Below are positions 49,501-60,395 of a stretch of DNA of 64,000 nt, in pieces. The DNA is from Volvariella volvacea V23. Lineage: Eukaryota; Basidiomycota; Agaricomycetes; Agaricales; Pluteaceae. The stretch spans positions 2,678,754-2,742,753 of the forward strand of contig KB722736.1 in assembly GCA_000349905.1 (NCBI GenBank). Reading direction: 5' to 3'. The notes under the pieces are model-generated. The model saw only the letters and a list, made by a program, of their open reading frames with translations, was not told where the DNA came from and searched no databases. The position numbers were made by a program, and so were the translations under genes. Positions within the stretch are counted from its first letter, which is position 1. Every line of letters starts with the position of its first letter.

Positions 49501-49922
49501 AACTGAAGGAGGTTACCTCAATTTTGATTGATGGCGCTCTTGTTCGCTCTGGATTCGACGTCCTTGATTCTAACAGGTACGGTGCGCAAAACTGTAGAAA
49601 TGTTCCAATTCTGACCTAGCTTTAGTTTCTTTACGAGGGTAGACCGTGTCCTTAGGCGATCACTTGGTGTTTCTGAGACTGCGCCAACTGACACTACCGT
49701 CAAACCTGCTCCTCCAGTTGATCCTTCGCTCTCAGAAGAGAACGCAGAGGAGGAGGACGACGGCAAGCCAAAAGTCATCCTTCCAGACCATTTGAAGGAT
49801 AAGGTTAGTCCTTACTACGAGTGGGCGGGAGTCCAAGCGCTGACCAACTAATCCAGATGTCGATTGAAATCGAGCCGATTTCGGATGACGAGGAATACCC
49901 ATTGAATCACGAGGAGTTGTAA
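46555..49922 (+). CDS. ER-type Hsp90 chaperone (GRP94/endoplasmin-like)
   Basis: An ATP-dependent chaperone predicted to act in the ER lumen. It begins with a signal peptide (MRFLRPLILALTLANAYAQ). The N-terminal GHKL ATPase has ELISNANDAIEKLR (46870-46935), DTGIGM (47091-47108) and GAFGLGFYSSFLVADRVYV. A long acidic linker (47625-47800) is typical of Hsp90. The middle domain has WTRDPKNVTD, NVSRETLQHNRFLRQLR (48400-48450) and ARFATNQRNSTGFDEYL after splicing. The C-terminal dimerisation domain shows CAIVAETYGYTANVQKMM and HDFAMKAKVLEVNPRSPLIE. The protein ends YPLNHEEL with TAA at 49920-49922: HEEL is close to the HDEL/KDEL ER-retrieval signal. About sixteen introns; ~830 residues. The cytosolic form would lack the leader and end in MEEVD, so the ER assignment is strong. 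Confidence 0.93.
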
Positions 49923-50225
49923 GGTTGTTATTAGCGAGTAATTTATAGTATCTAGCAAGCCCAAAAACATGAATAAAATGTTTCAACCACGAAGCTTGGG
50001 CCGGTGCTGGCGGTGCCGGTGAATGCTAGTGTGGGTGTGACGGGAATAGTCACACCGAGATGTGGAGGTCAATATTGACCGTCCTTCTCACACGTCTTAA
50101 GCGTGCTCGACCTCCCGCAACAACACCGAACTGAACCACACTGCGCCTTTACCACTATCCACAACGTTCTTTTCATTTACACACAGCATCTTGGTATATA
50201 GTCTCATCACCCTCAGTAAATACAT
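49923..50225. promoter_or_regulatory. Intergenic region with a perfect 8-bp inverted repeat
   Basis: This 303 bp gap separates two genes on the plus strand, so it holds the Hsp90 3' UTR and the promoter of the next gene. At 50034-50056 GGTGTGAC and GTCACACC flank a 7-nt spacer, a perfect inverted repeat that could be a factor-binding palindrome or a hairpin. No other element is recognised. Confidence 0.5.
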
Positions 50226-53080
50226 ATGACCACACCCGCACCTTTCTCTCGTTTACAATTGGCAGCTGCTCTGCTAGGTCAGTCTTAGTTTTGCTCTTGG
50301 GTGTTATTTATTGCTTATCATCATACCCAAGAGTATGACAACGACCCAGATAACCCAGACGCACCCTACCGTTCCGCCCAGGAGAGTGCTATCTTCTTAC
50401 CCCTCCGCCGAATTGCTGCTAGTCGTCCTCCACGCAAAAGTGATTACCTCGGTGTTTCTATACCAAGCGAAACTGGAAGCCATGGAGGTCGAGAGTCCAT
50501 GATGGACAATAGGCGGTCCAGAATCTCGAGAGCATCTTTCGATGCCTTGAGAAATCCCTTTGGACCTGATGATACCATTGCTTCTGAGGACGAGGAAGGC
50601 GGTGATATGGAAGTCGATCTGGCATCTTGGGGCCTCGAAGCATTCATTCCAAAGGATAAAGAGCACAGAAACAGCAAGGGGAAGGGAAAGGCTCCCTCAG
50701 CGCCACAAGCACCACATCCTATGTCTTCTGTGCGATCCCACAAGCCCTTCACGAATAATGACACTGATGCACCTAAGCGGGTGTTGGGCTCAAGGTCGTT
50801 GAGTGTGGGGAATATGGACTTTCAAACCCTGAATCCAGACGACAGTATAGCATTCCAAATTGACAGAAGACGTTCATTTGGCTCCCCTCTGGATCTTGCA
50901 GGGGTAGTTCCTGGGGAGGACCTAGCACGTCGTCAGCCCGCACTTAATATGCAATCAGAACATCCTGAATCCGTCCCTTTCCCTACCACTTCTATTCGCT
51001 CTCCATCACCTGCCATTGGAGGACTACCACGCGAGCATGCACTTTCAACAGGGAGCAGAGACTCAAGGGCCATGCTCCAAGGCGATACCAGTCATCACGA
51101 TCCTGCTGTACCACCAGACGATAATCCATTTGCGGTCAGGCCACCCTCTCGTGGATCGCGATTCGATCCTAAAGCAATGCTGCATGCACGTACTATGTCG
51201 AATGCTTCTATGGGTTCCAAAATGTTGGGAGAGAACGATAGACATTCAGTTATGACTGGCCCCGCCCCAACAAATCGCGACCCGAGATACTCTACAACAC
51301 TCGAATTACTGCGGCCCAAGGTCCTGGTGATGCCTAGTCCGTTGCAATCTGCTAACCAGTCTGCACCTGAACCTCAAGCAAACGTAAGAGAAGGTTTCCA
51401 GCTGTCCACTGATGGACCACCCCTCCCTCCCGGTGCCCGGACTGGGCGACGATTATCGAATAACTTATTGGACGGCACGTCGGCTCCAAGCGCCTCAAAC
51501 TTATTCACACCAAATCCAACAATGAGCTTGTCGCTTTCCCAAATGACTTTCCGCAATACCCTCGCGGTCGGGGGACAGGCAGATGGCCCAGGCCTTCCTC
51601 GCGCACTGAACGAAGGAGAGCAAGCCAAGCTAGAAGACGACGACCCAGAGCCTGTAGCGGAACCCTCCCCTCAACCACTATTGGACGAATCCGGAAAAGT
51701 AATTCGCCCTGCCGGAAAGTTGTATGGCAAGAGTCTCATTGATGATCTGGAGGCCAGAAAAGCGCAAATGCGTAGCAAACAAAGGCACGTTCAACGGTCC
51801 TCAAATTATGTTATTTATGTATTTTCTTGACGAATTTGCGCAGGGTATTCACTGGAGATCAGCGCCCTTCTATGATGGCTCGCAGTTCGACAGCACGAGC
51901 AAGTACTTTAATTGACCCAGCGACACTTCAATCCCGTCCGAAAAGCTCATTTGGTATACCAGAGTCTCAATCCGGTCCAGGACTCGCCCGTCGAAATTCA
52001 ACTTTGAAACCTTTGCTCAATTTTGATGATGAACAGCCGCTCAGCCGACCAATCAATGCCCGGCCTCCACAAAGTCGATCTGTATTTGGTGTAGACACGT
52101 TATGGGAACGAGAAATGGCCAAGCTGAGGGAGATTGAGGCCCAAGAGAAGTTGGAGGAAGAGGAAAGAAAAAGGCGAGAAGAGGAATTAGAGACGAAGAA
52201 ATCGAAGAAGAAGAAGAAAGGAAAGAAAAACGGCACCCCTGAGACGATTCCACCATCTCAAGAACCCACTACCAGTACTCCCGAGGTTGCGGAGCCCCAC
52301 GTATCTGCAGACCCGCCGGTCCTTCCTCAGATACCAAAGGCTGTGAGAAGACCACCTCCACCTCCAGCAGGCGATGACGAAGAGGAGAGTGAGAGCAATG
52401 ATGAAGAACCAGCTCCAACGAATAACAAGGAACCCGCTAATTGGTATGCTGGTTCTTCGGATGAGGAGCGGGATCCATCGGGTCCTCGGCGCACAACCGG
52501 GACGGGTCCTAGATACCCAGCGAATACACCACGACGAGCTCAGCCCCCACCGGGGGATAGTGATGATGATGTTCCTCTTTCTGTGGCTGCACGAGGAACT
52601 ATGCAACGCAACCTTCAACCGCCTGACGCGGACTCTGATGAAGAAAAGCCACTATCTGCTTTGTTGGAGAAGACCAAACTCAACATACCTCCGATTGACT
52701 TCGATGGTCCTTTATCTGCTACTCGATCAGATGACGAGGATGACCAGCCTTTAGGACTTCGTGCTTCAAGGGTTTTCCCTCAGGCTAGTACGGGAGAGGA
52801 TGACGACGACCGCCCACTTGCCCTGCATCCAGAACAACAACGCCGCACACAATATCAAATGATGGCCCAGCAGCAGCTCATGATGCAGGCCCAATTCCAG
52901 AATAGCATGTTCTTTACACCACCCATAATGGCCCCTGGATTCTATGGACCCCCAGTGATGCCACAAATGATGATGCAGCCGCCAATGCAAATACCCTCGC
53001 CACCTCCGATGCACGATGAAGCCAAGTTTGGGCGAGTGGACAAGTGGAGAAGGGACGTTGCCGTAGATTCAGAACCTTGA
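50226..53080 (+). CDS. Large disordered protein of unknown function with repeated acidic-x-PL motifs
   Basis: I do not recognise this protein family. It is about 910 residues in three exons. MTTPAPFSRLQLAAALL is followed by a short intron (50279-50332). The long central exon then begins EYDNDPDNPDAPYRSAQES. An intron with a GC donor (51785 to about 51841) joins SKQR to VFTGDQRPSMMARSS. Most of it is Ser/Pro-rich and predicted disordered. A charged helix (TLWEREMAKLREIEAQEKLE, from about 52094) leads into a Lys-rich block KKSKKKKKGKK, likely a nuclear signal. After that the motif [DE][DE]xPL recurs (DDVPLS, EEKPLS, DDQPLG, DDRPLA, with EQPLS earlier). The C-terminus is Met/Gln/Pro-rich. TGA is at 53078-53080. 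A nuclear scaffold or endocytic regulator are both possible; neither is shown. Confidence 0.8.
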
Positions 53081-53410
53081 TGATACTCCTTTACCTTTCG
53101 TTTACTTCTTATTTGGTACTTCTTGCTTCATCACCCATCCTTTCCACAATGGAACCGCACTGAATAGTACTTGTTATGATAGATTTATTTCATAATTACA
53201 CAGAATAATGGAGAGTCCAATGTCCCTGAAGTACCTCCGGGGCAATGCAGATCTGCATAAAGGTATCCTGATGCAGAAGACTGAGCGTGGAGGGAAAAAT
53301 AAGCATGTGCATGAATGATGGTCATGATAATGTCGGAATAGAGTAGCAAATGCGACTAAGTGTAAGTATGCGAACAGATGAGAAAACAATACAACTGTAA
53401 AAGAGTCCAT
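53081..53410. other. Convergent intergenic spacer, 3' UTRs only
   Basis: This 330 bp stretch separates two genes pointing at each other. It holds AT-rich 3' UTR sequence with stop codons in all frames I read. I see no gene, repeat or RNA here. Confidence 0.6.
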
Positions 53411-56400
53411 CTAAGAAGGATTGGTTATCCATAGTTTGCGTTTGGGTATCGTCACAATAGAAACTTCTCGTCGACCCATTTCCTCCTCGATGCGCATCTG
53501 TCTCGTCTCTTCATCCTCATCCTCGTCCTCATCTTCCACACTCCGAGGATTTCCATTAATGGTAGAATGATCCTCCCGACCAAGGTGAGTGGTCCTGAAA
53601 GGTGGATGGTGGACATAGGGTCCGTGTAATGGAGCGGAATGCTGATACTCATCAGTCCGAGGGGGTGGAGATACAGAAGAATGTTGATGATGGTTTAATG
53701 ATTGCGCGGTAGTAGACGGGGATGTGGAACGTAGAAGGACAAATATAGCAGTCAAGGTAGAATTCTCAATCGAACCCTTCCACGCCAAAATGAAATGCGC
53801 AAGGGAAAAGACAACGACCCAGGCCAAGAATACGGCAAATATAGCTTTGGATTCCGGCCATAGCATGACAAGCGATATGGCGCATAGGCCCAGCAATGAC
53901 CAGTAACACAGCAAACGCACGACAGAGATGGGAGTGAATACGTTCACCTGCCCAGTTGACAGTGGCGAAATGGACGGAGGATTAGTCTCTGCTTTATTTG
54001 TTTCTGAACTTAACTGCGCTCGGTGCGCCTGACTTAACGCATAATCCAATTCACCCTAATATTTTATCAGACTCTGGCTTCCGGGGTGTTGAAGCAGTTG
54101 GACAGAGCTTACCACGGTATTTAGACTCCTCCTGCGTTGCAACCAGTCAATGTCCCCTAAGCTCCGGGATGCGAGGTTATATTGTGCGGATGTTGCCAAC
54201 AAAGGAACTGCATTCCAACTTTCTCGACGCACTCGCGCGGGGCGGTTGAGAACCTCAAAAGTTCTCTGTGGTCCAGACGAACTCATGGATTCGGTATCAC
54301 TCCCAACACCACCTTCAAGGCTTCGTTGCCACATGCTGGAGGGCCCCCACGAATGGGTGCGAGGAGGTGGGGAGGATGGTGGGGAGGATGTGTGGATGCT
54401 TTGGGGTGTGCTTCGTTGAGTTGAGGCTTGTTGGTCAGCTGCTTCACCCGGTAAAACGGGTTTATCAGTACTGATCACACTGACGGTGGAACTCTGGCCA
54501 GTGAGACTAGTGTAGATGCCATGAACTACCAGTATAGGGAGAAGGCCATATAAACCCACGAAGAGTGCAAGACCAGCGCGACCGTGTCCGGTTGAAAGAT
54601 GAGATATTGAAGTCGACGGGGATTGCTCGGATGTCTCCAACCTCGACATGGTTGTGAAAGCAAAGACAAGGCCTACTACTCCTATAGCGTATGCTGCTAG
54701 ACCGGATGTAGAAGCGAGGTATACCCACATGATGTGGGGAATAGCCTTGGGGAAAACTCCTGGGGAAAGGCGGAATATCAATGCTACTGGGAAGAAGATG
54801 GCTAATGACAGTGGCGACAATAGCTTGTGGATGATGGAAGTCGTGATCGTAAAAGATTCATCTGGTGACGCTGGTTCATCCACTGGGGGTACAGGTGTAG
54901 GTGTGGGGCTTGAGGACGGTGGCGTGCTATTATCGATTTGACGAGCGCAGGTAGAAAGGAAATCCACCCGTACGCCAGCACCATTTGCGTTTATCCCGGT
55001 TTGCAGATTGCCATCCCCGAATCCGTCCCACACGGGATTTGACGGACTGACCAAGCCGGCATAAGCTCGCAATAGCCACAGTTCCGATAAGAATCGACCA
55101 GAAGCATCTTGCCCACCATATACCTTGCAGAGAAAGAAGTGGAGGGAGTAGGAAAAGCAATTAGGATATCAATATAAGTTATTGGTAAAAGTAGTCTCAC
55201 AATGATATCCGATGACGAGCTTCGGTCACGACCGACAAGTGCCATTGGGTATGAATAGGCGGAAGCGCCTTGTCGAGGAGTAGGGTAGGTAACCACACCC
55301 GATGTACCAGGGTCACCAGCGGGCAAGACCCTACTCCACGCACCCGTGTTGGAGTCAAGGACGGCCTATAGCATGGTAAGATGCAAGGCAGGTATTCAGA
55401 TAGCGAAACCACGCACTACTTCACCATGCATCAGGCCTTCGCTGTCATCCCACATTGACTGATTAAAGGTTCCCAGGAGCATAAATACTTGAGAGCTGAA
55501 AGCCGAGGAGAGAGTACTCAAATTTGGAACAAGGGTAGGACCGACGCGGGGAGCCGGGCAACCCGCTGGTGCAATAGAAGTCTGTCGCTGGGTATCAATG
55601 ACATGAGCTCCCCCCAATGCACAAGAGTCATCGTCGGATTCGCCATCGCAACCGCCTGCTGCAACGATGCGCTGGGATATCATAGTGCCAGCTTGGTACA
55701 CCCTCGGCGGTAAGTCGCCGATGGTAAGATGATCCCAACTGCCTTGAGAATCGTCAGGTAGGTTTGACGATAGCGTTCCAGAAATGTTCAACCTCCAGAC
55801 GTCGGATAATGGTATGGCAGTTCTGCCATCGAATCCTCCGGCCAAGTAGAATGTATTATTGGGACCGGGAACGACGGGGTCTTGAATGGGTGTAGTCCTC
55901 ATATCGATTCCCCCGGCTGCCCCCCATCTCCCAGACGGGCCAGGGGCAGATATGCTGACTTGCGACCAGAATTGGTTTATGAAATCGAACTCCTGGACAG
56001 ACGGTTGGACTATAGGAAAGAAGATCTAGATGGTACCCACCCAGACATCCGAAAGCCCTTCGCCATTTGTACCCTTGCCACCAATTACTACAAAACCATG
56101 ACGGCTAAAAGAGTTGCAGCGAGGATCGGGAGCAAATCGCAAGATTAGAACTTACTTGCTTGCAGCAAAGTCCACGCCGGAAATAGAGGCACTTCGAGCA
56201 GAAGGGGAGCGAAGCAGGTTGGATGGTGGGGAGGGTCTCGACCATGTGAGAGTATCGAGATTTAGGCTATAAAGGCAAACAGTGTAACGTTGAGGAGAGT
56301 TTATGTATTGAGCCTGACTTACAGGTAAGTTTGCGATTGAACGAAGCCACTTTCCGACTCGCCACCAAATATGATCAAGGATCGGCTGGGATGGATAAGC

Positions 56401-56624
56401 AAGGAAAGACAAAGAAGCGACTACAGGGCACACGAACCTGGTCTCGTCATAGCCTATTGCTGCATCTTTGAGAGGAGGGGGGCTGAAGAGCCTTGCAGAA
56501 AAGATGAAAGGTTGATCCATTGCAGAGGGGGTATTGTGGTTGTGGTGGATATATTTTGAGCATAAGTCGAGGAAAAGAGAACGATGATGTGCCAGACGAC
56601 GAGCAAGGCGGAAAAGTGGGCCAT
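53411..56624 (-). CDS. Kelch-propeller protein with C-terminal multi-span membrane domain
   Basis: A signal peptide (MAHFSALLVVWHIIVLFSST, then YAQ) is followed by kelch repeats: SLIIFGGESESGFVQSQTY, GFVVIGGKGTNGEGLSDVW (about 56045-56100), TFYLAGGFDGRTAIPLSDVW (55800-55860) and RIVAAGGCDGESDDDS. This suggests an outward-facing beta-propeller. After a linker there are about six hydrophobic segments. They include HKLLSPLSLAIFFPVALIFR (about 54800), HIMWVYLASTSGLAAYAIGV, LALFVGLYGLLPILVVHGIY (about 54515-54575) and LAHFILAW (53790). Their spaced histidines recall cytochrome b561-type domains. A short acidic tail ends ITNPS at 53411. The leader and propeller lie in different frames, broken at a six-C tract (about 56471-56480): a 1-nt deletion or sequence error is inferred. 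An alternative start without leader is the ATG at 56520. Function is unknown. Confidence 0.75.
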
Positions 56625-57531
56625 TCGCGACCGAGACAGCCTAAAGAGAGGGGGAGCTGGCCAGCAGCGTGGAGCTGCGAAAAAGCCTTGAGGAGACTGT
56701 CAGTAGCAGACTGAACTCCGGGTGGTAAGTGGTCTGCGGTTTGCATATGTTGTTGCTGTTTGCAGGTGGCCATCAGTCGCCGTCACTGCCAGCTCCCATC
56801 ACCGTCCTGCCCTCTGTCGCCGTTGCAGCAGTACTGCCTCCCCAGCCGTCCAGTGGCCCGCGTCCTGCAGCCACCAGCCCTCTGCTTGTTCTTTGTTGCT
56901 AGCACTTAATTCCATGCTGCCCTTAGTCACACATCACCATCAATCCCGCCATGTGGTTGTGGCGCCACGCCTACCACAGGCCCAAGTGTACCAATCCAGC
57001 ATAGGGTTCTTTCCCTGCCGTTCCTGCCCAGCGTCCGTTCCCGACATAGTCGCGAGTGTGGAATTGCTTTGTTCCCAGTATAGCCAATTTTCTGTCCTTG
57101 TTCCCCTCATGCACGCAATCTTGATGCCTGCCGCATCTGACCACGTACTGCCATCCATTCGAGTCCTCAAACACCACTGTGGGCGCCTGTTATTTTTCAT
57201 TTTTCAAAATCGCTTCTGTTGGGTGATGTCCAGATGAGGGATGCTTTCTTGTTTGGACAAACAGCACCAAAGGCAGCATGGACTCAACCACAACAATGGC
57301 CTCTGCGTCTGATTCCTCTAAGCGCGTGCAACCCGAGGCTGCCTATGCTCCTGTGAGCGCGTCCAATGCTCCATCAAACACTGGGCAAGCCGCTTGTTGG
57401 CCTCCTCGCGTAATACACGCTCATCCACTCTTTTTAGCATTCCTGAGGAGCTTGCGATGCGTCTACGACTCGTCGGTTCGCGCATCAGAAAAAGTGAGAG
57501 CGGATGATCCCCTTTTCCAACGTCTATTTTG
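56625..57531. promoter_or_regulatory. Divergent promoter region, with an overlapping upstream ORF 57278-57532
   Basis: This 907 bp region lies between two divergent genes, so it should hold both promoters. No protein domain is seen. An 84-codon open frame (57278-57532) on the plus strand starts ATG and ends in TGATG, its stop overlapping the presumed start codon of the zinc-finger gene. It could be a translated upstream ORF that limits expression of that gene, or an unrelated open stretch. The mid part is C/T-rich on the plus strand. Confidence 0.4.
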
Positions 57532-60395
57532 ATGTCATTTCGCCGTGTAGATGTGACAGAAGGATACTTGTCTGTACCACCCTCCATGGCTGGATCTTAT
57601 GGAAGATCAGCTTCCACAGGCCATATCTTCCGTTCCTCGAACGATACATTGCGCGACATCTTTGCCTCGCCCGACGCAAGTCGAGACAAGCCCACCACAC
57701 ACCCAGTGAGGAAGAGAGCGCGTTCATTTTCTCAATCAGAATCACAAACGACCGACACGGATGACGACGATGCCATTAGGCCCGATAGTACCAACGATGC
57801 GTCGGAGGCTGAGCATCAGACATCCACCCGCCCTTCAGGTCTTGGCCAGAGCTCTCGCTCCTTCAAGCCGTTGCCGAAATCTCGGCGGGGTATGATGGTG
57901 ACTCAATCCCTTCCCGCAGGAGCTTTGCGCTTTGGGGAGAGACGCGTCGATGACGCTATTGCCCCGGTCAAAGAACTGCCTGCAGAAGAAGACTGGAGCG
58001 CGGAAACTAGTTCATCCTCGTTCCAACCAACCCTTTTGTAAGTGACTACGAATCTCGTTTCTTTACCAGATAGTTTTACTTGAACTAGAGAGTGACATTT
58101 GAGCGTTAATGGTGCTCTACTTTCCTTCCTGGGAATAGACTATGCTCCTGGACAAATCTTGGCCTCAATGCCTTGGATGGATTTCATGCCCCGCGGGATC
58201 CCTTTGCCATCCGCCTATTTCCAGCCATCCTGGTATGTAATTGGCCTCCCTGACGCCCTGTATTGTACTGTTTGTGCTTCAAAATACCATTTTATGGAAG
58301 GGCCTCCGAAAGCGATCCTGATTGATTCTAAGTTATTGTGGCCACAAGCAGTACCCATTAGAGCATTATGTGATCGGGTACGATAGGATAACCCGTCCAA
58401 CCAAGATCGGAAAGGCGATATGAACCAATGCATCACACGGAGATCTGGCTCGATCGCTTCGTATTTTGCCGTATGTTCGCTTGCTTTAAATTGTTAAGCT
58501 TATGCCGCCCTTATAAACTCCAAGTGCCTCTTGAGTCTGACATACTGTTCCGTGCCCACTCACCCATCGTCACAAGTCGTGAGCTTTGAGCACACCACTA
58601 TATTGATTTTTGTTGCTGTTACTCTTGCACCCGAATCCGACCACCCTTGTGAGTATTTCGGTTTTGCTTGCTCGTCACCCTCTGGTTCTCTGCAGTGGAG
58701 TGTTGGGTGGCGCCTCCGCCTCAACACTTCCATCCCAACTCATGCTTCATTATGAGCTTGGATGAGGGGGCTCCTCCCCAATTGGATCTATTCTAAATAT
58801 TCTTGTTCTGAGCCGCCACACGAAAGTCCTGTTTGTCTGACGCCACTTTCATTTTGCGCCACATTCAGACAATCCCTTCTAACCCCTTCGCCCCAATGGA
58901 ACAAAGCTACTGGGTATCTCTATCACAGCGCGCTGCAAGTGAACCGCCTATCAGCTACGAAGAAGACGGTGATGGCCGCCTTTCTCCAGTTACTGTGTCT
59001 AGTCCTGCCCTCTCTTGCAGTGAATCGCAGGCCAAGGCACTAGAACGAAACCTTGGACTCTAAGAAAGTCTATACCGCTCTCCACACAGATGGACTAACA
59101 CTGCCTGCGCTTGGAGGTCGACCACAGACAAAGACTCTGCCAACACTAAGAGAGATCTCCCAGCAGGACGGATGGTAATTCTTTTGAACCCATCTGCCTC
59201 CTACTGTGCCTTATTCTTGCAATTAGGTTTGATAGCGACAACCCCCAACGCGGGGATGGGGTTGTTAGGTTCCCACCGTCATTATCTGTCTACAACGCCC
59301 CAACCGCCACATACGCATGGCCCCGTCTCCAACCAGCCTCTGAAATGAGTGGATCCCCCGTCATATTTGTAAAATATGCCAATTCCGAGACACCATCCCC
59401 ACCACCAACATATTCCGCCACCCCTTCACCACAACCTAGTGACTGTTCCCGGTCGCCAAAGCGCAGCCGCGAAGATAGTGAAAGGTAGTTTACTTGATTC
59501 ATCTTGATGGAATTTATGTTCATCTATCTTCCTCTGCAGTGATCCAGAATTGCCTGCATACGTGGATACCAGGTAGGTCATCTGGGTTTACCCGAGGGAT
59601 GAGCTAACCCTAATCCCTAGGCCGGATCACGTATTGTCTCGAAGTGCAACCACCGTAGGGGTGTCCGTCACCACAAGTCAGCTTGACCGCTTGAGGTTGT
59701 CCTCCCGCGATGCTAGCCCCATTCCTGAAGGAAATCGGTATCCACCGATTCCGGCCCCTGTCTCTTCCCGAGCGTCGAGTATGAACGCTATCATTAATGG
59801 CGGGAGCCTCTCTCGTTCTAGTTCGCGAACCGAGGTGAACTGGGAGCACTATGCCGTGCGAGAAAGGCGAAATGGTGTTACCGTCTTTCGTTGTCGATGG
59901 GTCAAGGAACAAGATGGGAAGCATGGAGAGTGCGGATATACAGCCCAGAAACAGTTGGTCAAACGTCATATTGACACAACGCATCTGCGTAAAAAGTATG
60001 CCACCGCCACCCTTAGTATTGACAACAGTTCGTTAACGGAGGTTCCCTGCAGACCCTATATTTGTGATATTTGTGGAAAAGCCTATCCACAGGTGAGCAC
60101 CTATTACCCCTCCATGGCACCTTACTTATAATGTTCGCAGAAAACATCACTTGCAATTCACCGTTGCACGCAGTCAGTTTCACCCTCTAGTGCTATAGGA
60201 CGACCTTTTTACTTATTCCATACCAGTACCGGCGAAAAGCCCCTACCATGCGAGTATCCTGGATGCCTTGCAAGATTTAGTGATCCAGCTCGCCGACATC
60301 GACACCTTGTTCAGGATCACCAATATATTCCAAAGCCAGGAAAGCGGCAGCGGCGCAATAGCGATGGCCTTTACTATGGAATAAGTTCGCTGTGA
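57532..60395 (+). CDS. C2H2 zinc-finger transcription factor-like protein
   Basis: The C-terminal third holds zinc-finger motifs. A long first finger-like segment FRCRWVKEQDGKHGECGYTA (with HIDTTH) lies near 59888-59980. A C2H2 finger CDICGKAYPQ-KTSLAIHRC spans an intron (60063-60165). A second, CEYPGCLARFSDPARRHRH, with LVQDH lies at 60250-60325. The end is GLYYGISSL with TGA at 60393-60395. Exon 1 (57532-58040, MSFRRVDVTEGY) is Ser-rich and disordered. The region 58041-58890 could not be assigned: no exon there has convincing support. Later exons give MEQSYWVSLSQRAASE (about 58896) and KKVYTALHTDGLTLPALGG (59065-59120), the latter ending at 59176. Introns near 59176-59226, 59486-59540, 59573-59621 and 60091-60140 fit well. 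DNA binding is inferred from the fingers. Confidence 0.72.

Noticed and set aside
56722..57237. 171-codon plus-strand frame in the divergent promoter
   Set aside because: Composition is irregular (Cys/His/Ser mixtures), no domain, and nothing suggests exons; likely promoter DNA.
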